Shown: positions 27,311-34,519 of the stretch, one piece after another
Numbering within the stretch: the first letter of the stretch is position 1
Layout of the letters: every line of letters begins with the position of its first letter
NCBI GenBank assembly: GCA_905233445.1
Contig: CAJOEP010000018.1
Location: forward strand, 1 to 50,391
Source: an uncultured Bacteroidales bacterium
GTDB lineage: Bacteria > Bacteroidota > Bacteroidia > Bacteroidales > F082
Length of the DNA stretch: 50,391 bases
Reading direction: 5' to 3'
Notes under the pieces: model-generated
What the model was told of the DNA's origin: nothing
What the model saw: the letters and a program-made list of their open reading frames with translations, nothing else
The model's database searches: none
Position numbers and translations under genes: made by a program

Positions 27311-28601
27311 TGTATATCACCTTTATTTCAATAATCCTTCTCTTGTCGGCTTTTTCTATTTTAAAGACAAACTCTTTATACGATGTTGAGAATCCGGCAT
27401 GCGGGATACGGCCTTCCATTTCGAGGATGAGACCAGCCAGTGTGTCGGACTCGCCTTTTATATCTTCAAAATACAACTCATTGATATCAAATACTTTGCA
27501 GAAATCGACAAGACTGGTTTGAGCCTGGAAGATATAAGTGTTGTTATTAAGTCGTTTATAGTTTTTGTTTTCGGTCACGGCATCGAACTCATCGCTGATG
27601 TCGCCGACGATCTCTTCGAGGATATCTTCCATGGTGACCAGGCCGGAAGTGCCGCCGTATTCATCGACAACGATGGCGATATGTATCTTTTTTGCGCGGA
27701 AATTCTGGAAAAGGTCGTTGATTTTTTTGTTTTCAGGCACAAAAAACGCTGGTCGAAGCAGGTTTTGCCATTGGAAATCAGCGTCTTCGAGATGCGGAAG
27801 CAGGTCTTTCACGTAGAGAATACCTTTTATTTCATCAAGAGTATCTTCATATACGGGTATTCTGGAGAATCCGTTTTCGATTATCAGCTCTATGAGATGG
27901 TCGAATTGTGTGGTGTTTTTGACGGCGAAAAGCTGCACACGCGGCTGCATGATGTCGCTGACTTCTTTCTCGCCGAACGTTGCGATACCTTGCAGCATTG
28001 AGCGTTCCTCCGAAGGTGTTTCCTCTGCGGTTGTAATATCCACTGCGGTTGTTAAATCACTGATAGACAGAGGATTGGCATTCTTTTTTGTCAAGCGTTT
28101 ATCAATCACCGATGTTGATTTCACCAATATTTTTGACAAGGGCTTAAACAAAGTGACGAGTACTTTTATTGACGGAGCCAATGCTGAAGATAGGCGGCGT
28201 GCACGTTTTGCTGCGGTGATTTTCGGAATCATCTCGCCGAATATGAGCAGCAGCGATGTTATGACCACCACATTTATAATAAAGGCCAGCACCGCATTAT
28301 CTTCATAATCGAACATACGGTGCATGATATAAGCAGATAATATGGTGATTGTCACATTCACCAAATTATTGGTTATCAATATAGTAGCAAGAAATTCCTT
28401 TGGTTTGTTTCTCAGTTCGAGGGTGATTTTATCAGAGCGTCGGTCGGAGTTCTCCATTTCGTTGACATCGTTGGGGAGAAGCGAAAAGAAAGCCGTCTCG
28501 CTGGCTGAAGCGAGGGCCGATAAAACGAGTAGCACGCACAGAATTGAGAGACAGACTATCGTAACAGTGTCGATGCCCAGAAAAAACTGATTCAAAAGCA
28601 T
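27291..28601 (-). CDS. gldE: Gliding motility-associated CBS-domain membrane protein GldE
   Basis: A 436-residue CorC/HlyC-type membrane protein. The N-terminal CNNM-like membrane domain (residues ~10-180, about four helices) includes SASETAFFSLLPNDVN and FGEMIPKITAAKRA. A CBS pair follows (about 210-330), with VSDIMQPRVQLFAV, GFSRIPVYEDTLDEIKGIL and VDEYGGTSGLVTMEDILEE. A C-terminal transporter-associated CorC_HlyC domain (about 345-430) completes it. Its place between ssb and gldD matches the order in Flavobacterium, where GldE is linked to gliding and secretion. The relation to magnesium-efflux-type CorC proteins means an ion-transport role is possible. Confidence 0.93.
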   Translation of the reverse strand: MLLNQFFLGIDTVTIVCLSILCVLLVLSALASASETAFFSLLPNDVNEMENSDRRSDKITLELRNKPKEFLATILITNNLVNVTITILSAYIMHRMFDYEDNAVLAFIINVVVITSLLLIFGEMIPKITAAKRARRLSSALAPSIKVLVTLFKPLSKILVKSTSVIDKRLTKKNANPLSISDLTTAVDITTAEETPSEERSMLQGIATFGEKEVSDIMQPRVQLFAVKNTTQFDHLIELIIENGFSRIPVYEDTLDEIKGILYVKDLLPHLEDADFQWQNLLRPAFFVPENKKINDLFQNFRAKKIHIAIVVDEYGGTSGLVTMEDILEEIVGDISDEFDAVTENKNYKRLNNNTYIFQAQTSLVDFCKVFDINELYFEDIKGESDTLAGLILEMEGRIPHAGFSTSYKEFVFKIEKADKRRIIEIKVIYNEKTDE

Positions 28602-28604
28602 AGT

Positions 28605-29084
28605 TTAGAACGGTAAGTCGTCGCCATTATATTCTTGTGCCGGCATTGGTGTTTCGACCGACTGCTGATATTGCTGTTGTTGATACTGTGGCTGTTGTGC
28701 GCCATACGAGTTATACGACGCATTAGGATTCTGTTGATGTTGGCTTCTACTACCGAGAAGCATCATTTTATCCACAATAATCTCTGTGATATGACGTGTA
28801 ACATTTTGGTTGTCAACATATTGTCTTGACCTTATCCTACCTTCGACATACATCTGGTCGCCTTTGCAGTAGTTACGGCGTTTGTCGGCGATATCTTGTG
28901 CGAGCGGTCCCCAGCTGACCAGGTTATGCCATTCCGTTTGTTCCTGAGTGTTGCCGTCGCGGTCGCGGTAACGTTCTGTTGTTGCGAGAGATACGGTCAT
29001 TTTCTTTGTTCCGTTTTCGAAAGATATAACTTCAGGGTCTTTTCCCAAATTGCCGATTAAAATCACTTTATTCAGACTTGCCAT
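28605..29084 (-). CDS. ssb: Single-stranded DNA-binding protein
   Basis: A 159-residue SSB. The OB-fold occupies residues ~1-110: MASLNKVILIGNLGKDPEV, WHNLVSWGPLAQ and the strand GDQMYVEGRIRSRQY. A Gln-rich linker follows, and the tail ends in the acidic tip DDLPF, which recruits other replication and repair proteins. It coats single-stranded DNA during replication, recombination and repair. It is the promoter-proximal gene of the gldE-gldD operon, four bases upstream of gldE. Its -7 element is at 29126-29133, and it is divergent from the HU gene. Confidence 0.97.
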   Translation of the reverse strand: MASLNKVILIGNLGKDPEVISFENGTKKMTVSLATTERYRDRDGNTQEQTEWHNLVSWGPLAQDIADKRRNYCKGDQMYVEGRIRSRQYVDNQNVTRHITEIIVDKMMLLGSRSQHQQNPNASYNSYGAQQPQYQQQQYQQSVETPMPAQEYNGDDLPF

Positions 29085-29125
29085 AGCTCAAAAATTTTAC
29101 TAAAAACACATATAAATTAATAATG

Positions 29126-29133
29126 CAAAAATA
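29126..29133 (-). promoter_or_regulatory. -7 element for the ssb-gldE-gldD operon
   Basis: On the minus strand this reads TATTTTTG (exact TAnnTTTG), about 41 bases upstream of the ssb ATG. No clear -33. Confidence 0.6.
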
Positions 29134-29180
29134 TAAAAAAAATCGTATCTGTAAGATAATGAATGAAAAAAATTATTTTT

Positions 29181-29214
29181 TTTGTTCAAGATTAAAAAAA
29201 ACTTATTATTTTTG
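29181..29214 (+). promoter_or_regulatory. Promoter of the HU-family gene
   Basis: TTTG (29181-29184) and TATTTTTG (29207-29214) match the -33 and -7 consensus with a slightly long 22-base spacing. They are followed by an AT-rich leader of about 35 nt up to the ATG. Confidence 0.65.
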
Positions 29215-29256
29215 CAGCCGAAAAATAAGTACAATAACAATTAAAATAATAAAGTC

Positions 29257-29541
29257 ATGACAAAAGCTGAAATCGTAGCAAAAATTGCTGAAAAGACAGG
29301 TGTTGAAAAAGGTAACGCCCAGGCAGTTGTTGAGTCTTTCATGGAAATCGTGAAAGAGGCTGTCAAGAACAATGAAGACGTGTATCTCAGAGGCTTCGGT
29401 AGCTTCAAGAGCAAACAGAGAGCAGCCAAGAAGGGTAGAAACATCCGCGCCAACGGTGGCAAAGGTGCAACAATCGTTATCCCAGCACACAACGTTCCTG
29501 CTTTCAAACCAGCTAAATCATTCATCAACGACCTCAAGTAA
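29257..29541 (+). CDS. HU/IHF-family DNA-binding protein
   Basis: A 94-residue nucleoid protein of the HU/IHF family, which bends and compacts DNA as a dimer. It starts MTKAEIVAKIAEKTGVEKGN and carries VYLRGFGSFKSKQRAAKKGRN (quoted to 20: VYLRGFGSFKSKQRAAKKGR). The DNA-contacting arm has the IHF/HU-like proline-containing turn IVIPAHNVPAFKPAKSF. Codon use and a strong promoter suggest high expression. The ssb/HU/rng neighbourhood corresponds to the himD locus described in Flavobacterium (rng-himD-mutY-ssb-gldE-gldD), here without mutY. Confidence 0.94.
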   Translation: MTKAEIVAKIAEKTGVEKGNAQAVVESFMEIVKEAVKNNEDVYLRGFGSFKSKQRAAKKGRNIRANGGKGATIVIPAHNVPAFKPAKSFINDLK

Positions 29542-29567
29542 AATTGGTCTTATAAACTTTTTGTATT

Positions 29568-29657
29568 ATGCCAAACGGTAAAAAACACAAAAGACACAAA
29601 ATGTCCACACATAAGCGTAAAAAACGCCTCAGAAAGGACAGACACAAAAAGAAATAA
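29568..29657 (+). CDS. 29-residue very basic protein, AURKAIP1/COX24-like small ribosomal protein
   Basis: A tiny open frame, MPNGKKHKRHKMSTHKRKKR then LRKDRHKKK, beginning 26 bases after the HU stop. Two-thirds of its residues are Lys, Arg or His. It matches the short HKMxTHKRKKRLRKxRHKKK motif of AURKAIP1/COX24-domain proteins annotated across Bacteroidota, related to mitochondrial mS38 and bacterial bS22, which sit in the small ribosomal subunit. The role here is therefore inferred to be ribosomal. It lies in line with HU and RNase G. The motif and the clean start and stop make it a convincing gene despite its size. Confidence 0.8.
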   Translation: MPNGKKHKRHKMSTHKRKKRLRKDRHKKK

Positions 29658-29681
29658 TCTTTAAGATTTTTTCTTATGGTA

Positions 29682-29720
29682 CAATAACACAGCATTGGCA
29701 TAAACGATGTTGTGTTATTG
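29682..29720 (+). terminator. Long hairpin before the RNase G gene
   Basis: CAATAACACA (29682-29691) pairs perfectly with TGTGTTATTG (29711-29720), and four further pairs (one G-U) extend the stem to 14, with an eleven-base loop. A short T-rich stretch (CTTTTAGATT) follows. It may end the HU transcript, or act as a processing or control element in the leader of the RNase gene that starts 33 bases on. Confidence 0.55.
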
Positions 29721-29753
29721 CTTTTAGATTGAATTTCAAACCTTTGTAATATT

Positions 29754-31331
29754 ATGGACAATACAACTACAGTTCCGACAGTCAACAGAGAGCTTGTGAT
29801 AAGTTCTGATGTTTCAGAGGTTAATATTGTTTTGTTGGAAGACAAGCAGCTTGTTGAACTCCACAAAGAGCAAGTCAACAGTAATTTCGCTGTAGGCGAC
29901 GTATATTACGGCAGGGTGAAGAAGATTTTGCCGGGATTGAACGCCGCGTTTGTCGATATCGGCAACCAGAAGGATGCTTTTTTACACTATCTGGACTTGG
30001 GTCCGCAGATCAGCTCGTTGCTGCAGTTCTCGCAGCTTGCGCACGAGGGGAAGACCGCGCAGGCGGTGCTGAGCAAGTTCAAGTTGAGTCCGGATATCGA
30101 CAAGACGGGTAAGATTTCGGATTTCATCCAGGCCGGCGACCAGATTCCGGTACAGATAGCGAAAGAGCCAATAAACACTAAAGGTCCGCGCATCTCGGCA
30201 GAGATTTCCTTTGCGGGACGTTACATAGTGTTGGTGCCATTTTCGAACAGGGTGTCGGTTTCACAGAAGATACGCAGCAGCGAAGAACGCAGCCGTCTTA
30301 AAAAACTCATTCAGAGCATCCGCCCGAACAATTTCGGCGTCATCATCCGCACAGTGGCGGAAGGAAAGAAGGTCGAAGACCTCGATGCCGATATGAAGTA
30401 CCTGCTCGGCAAATGGGAGCAGGTTACCGAATCGTTATACGGAAGCAAGGCTCCGGCTAAGCTTGTGAGCGAACTTGACCGTACCTCGGCGATGCTCAGA
30501 GACATCCTAAATGAGTCTTTTAACACGATAACCGTTGACAATCAGGCACTTTACGACGAGGTCAAGAGCTATATCGCCACCATCGCCCCACAAAAGGCCG
30601 ACATCGTGAAGCTTTACAAGGGCAAAGAGCCTATTTTCGAGCATTACGGTGTAGCGCGGCAAGTGAAGGGGTCATTCGGCAGAATTGTCACAATCAGAAA
30701 TGGTGTTTACCTCATCATTGAACACACCGAGGCCATGCATGTCATCGACGTGAACAGCGGCCACAGGGTGAACAAGGAAGCATCTCAGGAAGAGAATGCA
30801 TTGGCTGTCAATTTAGAATCGGCTGTGGAGATAGCGCGCCAACTGCGACTCCGCGACTTGGGCGGCATCATCATCGTGGACTTTATCGACATGCACGAAG
30901 CGAAACATCGCAAGGAGCTGTTCGAGAAGCTTCAGCAAGAGATGGCCAAAGACCGCGCCAAGCACACCATCCTCCCAGCCACAAAATTCGGGCTCATACA
31001 AATCACACGTCAGCGTGTGCGCCCGGCAACGGAAATCACCGTACAGGAAAAATGTCCTGTGTGCGACGGAACAGGCAAAATCAGACCATCGCTCATCTAC
31101 ATCGACGAGATTGAAAGCAGCCTCAAGTATCTGCTCCTCGACCAGAACGAGAAAGAAGTGACACTTCAAGTGCATCCTTTCATCTACGCCTACCTGACAA
31201 AAGGATTTTTCTCCATCGCCAGAAAATGGAAATGGAAGTACCACAAGACTGTCCACGTACAAGAAGTCAAGTCGTTCCACATCCTTCAGTACACTTTCCT
31301 GAATAAAAACGGGGAGGAAATCACTTTCTAG
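29754..31331 (+). CDS. rng: Ribonuclease E/G family protein
   Basis: A 525-residue endoribonuclease that cuts AU-rich single-stranded RNA in rRNA maturation and mRNA decay. The S1 domain is at residues ~38-130 (VGDVYYGRVKKILPGLNAAFVDIG as VGDVYYGRVKKILPGLNAAF). The catalytic magnesium-binding aspartates lie in AMHVIDVNSG and GGIIIVDFIDM. The zinc-link is CPVCDGTGKI, which joins subunits in the family. The length fits RNase G rather than full RNase E, since there is no long scaffold tail. The last codons run straight into a heptamer array: the G of the TAG stop is the second base of the first unit. Confidence 0.95.
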   Translation: MDNTTTVPTVNRELVISSDVSEVNIVLLEDKQLVELHKEQVNSNFAVGDVYYGRVKKILPGLNAAFVDIGNQKDAFLHYLDLGPQISSLLQFSQLAHEGKTAQAVLSKFKLSPDIDKTGKISDFIQAGDQIPVQIAKEPINTKGPRISAEISFAGRYIVLVPFSNRVSVSQKIRSSEERSRLKKLIQSIRPNNFGVIIRTVAEGKKVEDLDADMKYLLGKWEQVTESLYGSKAPAKLVSELDRTSAMLRDILNESFNTITVDNQALYDEVKSYIATIAPQKADIVKLYKGKEPIFEHYGVARQVKGSFGRIVTIRNGVYLIIEHTEAMHVIDVNSGHRVNKEASQEENALAVNLESAVEIARQLRLRDLGGIIIVDFIDMHEAKHRKELFEKLQQEMAKDRAKHTILPATKFGLIQITRQRVRPATEITVQEKCPVCDGTGKIRPSLIYIDEIESSLKYLLLDQNEKEVTLQVHPFIYAYLTKGFFSIARKWKWKYHKTVHVQEVKSFHILQYTFLNKNGEEITF

Positions 31332-31458
31332 TTGGCAGTTACCAATTGACAGTTACCAGTTGGCAGTTACCAGTTGGCAGTTACCAGTTGGCAGTTACCA
31401 GTTGGCAGTTAGAAATTATCAGTAAAAAAAAACTGCCAACTGCTAATTGCTAACTGCT
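31330..31458 (+). repeat. Largest heptanucleotide array, with inverted arm, between rng and trpS
   Basis: Twelve forward heptamers (31330-31413) alternate between AGTTGGC and AGTTACC, in effect a 14-base dimer repeated about five times, with one variant unit AATTGAC and a final AGTTAGA. The first unit overlaps the rng stop codon. After a 17-base A-rich spacer, four inverted units (AACTGCC AACTGCT AATTGCT AACTGCT; 31431-31458) follow. The two arms can pair into a hairpin, and the inverted arm abuts the trpS promoter. Confidence 0.95.
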
Positions 31459-31476
31459 AACTTTTTTGTATATTTG
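31446..31476 (+). promoter_or_regulatory. Promoter of trpS, partly inside the heptamer array
   Basis: TATATTTG (31469-31476) is an exact -7 match. ATTG (31446-31449), 19 bases upstream, is a near -33 match and belongs to the one variant unit (AATTGCT) of the inverted array. Start would be near 31483, giving a leader of about 13 nt before the ATG at 31496. Confidence 0.6.
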
Positions 31477-31495
31477 CAAGTTAAATTTTCATTCT

Positions 31496-32494
31496 ATGAA
31501 AGAGATTGTATTGAGCGGCATCAGACCGACAGGAAATTTGCATCTTGGGAATTATTTCGGCGCGGTGAAAAACTTCATCCGTCTTCAGGATAACTACAAT
31601 TGTTATTTCTTTATCGCTGATTATCATTCACTTACAACACATCCTCATCCAGATGACCTTCACGGGAGAGTACGTCAGATCTTGGTGGAATACCTCGCGG
31701 CAGGCGTTGACCCGGAAAAAGCGACATTGTATGTGCAGAGCGACGTGCCGGAAGTGGTGGAACTGTATCTTTTCCTGAATATGAATGCTTATATCGGTGA
31801 ACTTGAACGTGTTACCACATTTAAAGAGAAGGTGCGCAAGCAGCCCGACAACGTAAACGCCGGCCTCCTCACCTACCCGACATTGATGGCAGCCGACATC
31901 TTGATTCACAAGTCACAATATGTGCCAGTTGGCAAAGACCAGGAGCAGAATCTCGAGAAAGCGCGCGATTTTGCAGCACGTTTCAACAACATCTACGGCG
32001 TTGAATACTTCCCTATTCCACAGGCGTTTAACTTTGGTAATCAATTAGTTAAGGTGCCAGGACTGGACGGCAACGGCAAGATGGGAAAGAGCGAGGGCGA
32101 AGGCAATGCCATCTTCTTGGCCGAAGACGACTCCTCGATTCGCAAGAAAGTGATGCGCGCCAAGACTGACAGTGGCCCGACGGAGATGAATCAGGAGAAA
32201 CCGGAACCGATTGCCAACCTGTTCCAGTTGATGAGCATAGTATCGAAGCCCGAGACAGTGAAATTCTTCGACGAAGCATACAACAACATGACCATCCGTT
32301 ACGGCGACATGAAGAAACAGCTCGCTGAGGATATGATTCAGTTTGTGACGCCTATCCGCGATAGAATCCGTGAGATTGACGCCAACGACGAGTATATTAA
32401 TAAGGTGGCGAGAATGGGAGCGGAAAAAGCACGCGAAAGTGCACGGAAAACGATTAAAGAAGTTAGAGAAATCATTGGGTTTAAGCCGTTTTAA
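31496..32494 (+). CDS. trpS: Tryptophanyl-tRNA synthetase
   Basis: A 332-residue class I aminoacyl-tRNA synthetase that charges tRNA-Trp. The ATP-binding HIGH-type motif is TGNLHLGNYFG near residue 12, following the conserved LSGIRPTG. DYHSLTTH and the tryptophan-pocket region YPTLMAADILIHKSQYVPVG follow. The KMSKS loop appears as GKMGKSEGEGNAIFL, a normal bacterial variant. The ATG at 31496 is used; an in-frame TTG at 31466 would overlap the promoter. The stop overlaps the hflX start (TAATG at 32492-32496), so the two are coupled. Confidence 0.97.
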   Translation: MKEIVLSGIRPTGNLHLGNYFGAVKNFIRLQDNYNCYFFIADYHSLTTHPHPDDLHGRVRQILVEYLAAGVDPEKATLYVQSDVPEVVELYLFLNMNAYIGELERVTTFKEKVRKQPDNVNAGLLTYPTLMAADILIHKSQYVPVGKDQEQNLEKARDFAARFNNIYGVEYFPIPQAFNFGNQLVKVPGLDGNGKMGKSEGEGNAIFLAEDDSSIRKKVMRAKTDSGPTEMNQEKPEPIANLFQLMSIVSKPETVKFFDEAYNNMTIRYGDMKKQLAEDMIQFVTPIRDRIREIDANDEYINKVARMGAEKARESARKTIKEVREIIGFKPF

Positions 32495-33675
32495 TGATTG
32501 AACACGAAAAGAAGCAGGAAAGAGCGGTTTTAGTTGCCGTAAGCACCTACGAGCAGAACCGCGAACGCACGGAGGAATACCTCGACGAGCTGGAGTTCCT
32601 TTTGGAGACAGCCGGAGGTGTTGCTGTGGGACGTTTCGTGCAGCCGCTTGAGCGCCCGAACAGCGTGACATATCTGGGAACAGGCAAGTTGGAAGAGCTG
32701 AAGCAATACATCAAGGCGGAAGAAATCGACATGGCGATTTTCGACGATGAGTTGAGTGCCACACAAATCAGAAACCTTGAAAACGAACTCGAGTGCCGCA
32801 TCCTCGACAGAACCAACCTGATTTTGGACATTTTTGCCAAAAATGCTAAGACTGCATATGCCAAGACACAGGTGGAACTTGCTCAGTATCAATATATGTT
32901 GCCTCGTTTGACTCGAATGTGGACCCACTTGGAGAGGCAACGAGGCGGTATCGGAATGAGAGGTCCTGGTGAAACGCAGATTGAGACCGACCGAAAGATT
33001 ATCCGTAACAAAATTGCTTCTCTGAAAGAGAAACTCGAGGAAATCGACATGCAGAAATCGGTGCAGCGCAAGAACCGTCAGCAGATGGTGAGAGTTGCAT
33101 TGGTCGGATACACCAACGTCGGTAAGTCAACGATAATGAACATGTTAAGCAAGAGCGATGTGTTTGCCGAAAACAAGCTTTTCGCCACCTTGGACACCAC
33201 AGTGAGAAAGGTTGTGATTGAAAACCTGCCATTTTTGCTGTCAGACACCGTCGGATTCATCAGGAAATTGCCGACACAGCTGGTAGAATCGTTCAAATCG
33301 ACCCTCGACGAAGTTAGGGAATCCGATATTTTGCTGCATGTGGTAGATATTTCTCATCCTGACTTCGAGTCACAGATTGAGACAGTGAATCAGACTTTGG
33401 TTGACATAGGGGCGGGCGACAAGAAAGTCATAATGGTGTTTAACAAGATTGACGCTTATCAATATGAAGAGAAAGACGCTGACGATTTGACGCCGATTAC
33501 CAAGAAAAACTACACTTTGGAGGACTGGAAGAAGACCTGGATGGCAAAAGGAAAACCATGCATCTTCATCTCGGCGGCCGAAAAGACTCATTATCAAGAG
33601 TTTAGAGACCTGCTTTATGCAGAGATTCGCGATATGCACGCCATCAGATACCCATACGACAACTTCCTTTATTAA
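32494..33675 (+). CDS. hflX: Ribosome-associated GTPase HflX
   Basis: A 393-residue GTPase that splits stalled or stress-hibernating ribosomes. The N-terminal HflX domain (residues ~1-195) includes GKLEELKQYIKAEEID and the conserved RGGIGMRGPGETQIETDRK. The G domain (from ~200) shows G1 GYTNVGKST, G2 region FATLDTTVRK, G3 LSDTVGFIRKLP and G4 VFNKID. The protein is full length for the family. It follows trpS with a one-base overlap and precedes tatD by nine bases, forming a four-gene run. Confidence 0.96.
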   Translation: MIEHEKKQERAVLVAVSTYEQNRERTEEYLDELEFLLETAGGVAVGRFVQPLERPNSVTYLGTGKLEELKQYIKAEEIDMAIFDDELSATQIRNLENELECRILDRTNLILDIFAKNAKTAYAKTQVELAQYQYMLPRLTRMWTHLERQRGGIGMRGPGETQIETDRKIIRNKIASLKEKLEEIDMQKSVQRKNRQQMVRVALVGYTNVGKSTIMNMLSKSDVFAENKLFATLDTTVRKVVIENLPFLLSDTVGFIRKLPTQLVESFKSTLDEVRESDILLHVVDISHPDFESQIETVNQTLVDIGAGDKKVIMVFNKIDAYQYEEKDADDLTPITKKNYTLEDWKKTWMAKGKPCIFISAAEKTHYQEFRDLLYAEIRDMHAIRYPYDNFLY

Positions 33676-33684
33676 TATAACTCA

Positions 33685-34473
33685 ATGATTATCAACACAC
33701 ATAGCCATATTTACGACGAAGCCTTCGACGCTGACAGAGAAGAAGTCTTTCAACGTGCGCTTGAGGCTGGTGTAGAGATGCTATTACTTCCAAATTGTGA
33801 TGAAAAATCGATAGCTCCGATGATGGAGTTTTACGAGAAACATAGTGATAATGTGAGAGTTATGATGGGACTGCATCCGGAGGAGGTACGAAATGACTAT
33901 AAAGAATTATTAAAGATTATTGAAAAGAACATTAGTGATGACATTATAGGAATTGGTGAAATCGGGTTGGATTTATATTGGGATGACACGTTCAAGAAAG
34001 AGCAGGTCGAAGTTTTGAGCGAGCAGTTGCATTGGGCTAAGGATTTGGGACTGCCAGTTTCGATTCACACTCGCAACGCTTTTCATGAGATGTTCAAGGT
34101 TTTAGACCATGAGCAGGATGGCCGCCTCGCCGGCGTAATGCATTGTTTCAACGGCACTTACGATGAGGCGAAAACCGCATTGTCGTATGGCTTCCACCTT
34201 GGGCTCGGCGGCGTGATAACGTACAAAAACTGCGGCGTGAAGGATTTTCTGGCCGACATTCCGATGGAAAGGATTGTTTTGGAAACCGACGACCCGTATC
34301 TGCCGCCAGTACCGTATCGCGGACAGCGCAACGAGCCGGCATACATTGTTAAAACGGCGGAAAAAATGGCGGAGATATATGGAGTAACGACAGAAGATAT
34401 TTGTAAAATAACAAGTGAAAACGCGATAAAACTTTTCAAGTTGGCAATTGGCAGTTGGCAGTTACCAGTTTAA
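33685..34473 (+). CDS. tatD: TatD family metal-dependent deoxyribonuclease; C-terminus recoded by an array
   Basis: A 262-residue TIM-barrel hydrolase of the TatD family, involved in DNA quality control. Metal ligands are seen in INTHSHIYDEAFD (residues ~3-15), the conserved glutamate in IGIGEIGLDLYWD, LPVSIHTRNAF, GVMHCFNGTYDEA and LETDDPYLPPVPYRG. The family normally ends shortly after the NAIKLFKL-type helix. Here the last ten residues (LAIGSWQLPV) are encoded by AGTTGGC/AATTGGC/AGTTACC heptamers, and the stop TAA is part of the fifth unit. The enzyme core is intact, so the tail is probably harmless. Confidence 0.94.
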   Translation: MIINTHSHIYDEAFDADREEVFQRALEAGVEMLLLPNCDEKSIAPMMEFYEKHSDNVRVMMGLHPEEVRNDYKELLKIIEKNISDDIIGIGEIGLDLYWDDTFKKEQVEVLSEQLHWAKDLGLPVSIHTRNAFHEMFKVLDHEQDGRLAGVMHCFNGTYDEAKTALSYGFHLGLGGVITYKNCGVKDFLADIPMERIVLETDDPYLPPVPYRGQRNEPAYIVKTAEKMAEIYGVTTEDICKITSENAIKLFKLAIGSWQLPV

Positions 34474-34506
34474 CTGACAACTGCAAACTGGCAACTGCAA
34501 ACTAGT
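34439..34506 (+). repeat. Heptanucleotide array overlapping the end of tatD
   Basis: Five forward units (AGTTGGC AATTGGC AGTTGGC AGTTACC AGTTTAA; 34439-34473) lie inside the tatD reading frame. They are followed without a gap by five inverted units (AACTGAC AACTGCA AACTGGC AACTGCA AACTAGT; 34472-34506, sharing two bases). The two halves can fold back on each other as a nearly loop-free hairpin. The array ends 13 bases before the ansA ATG. Confidence 0.93.
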
Positions 34507-34519
34507 AATTAAGTTAAAT

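Noticed and set aside
27399..28001. 200-residue open frame on the plus strand
   Set aside because: It is antisense to the CBS region of gldE, which is clearly the real gene.
31330..31458. CRISPR array
   Set aside because: The repeat unit is seven bases without unique spacers, and no cas gene is present in the window.
32045..32671. 208-residue open frame on the minus strand
   Set aside because: It runs opposite trpS and hflX, both complete and recognisable, and has no coherent protein features.
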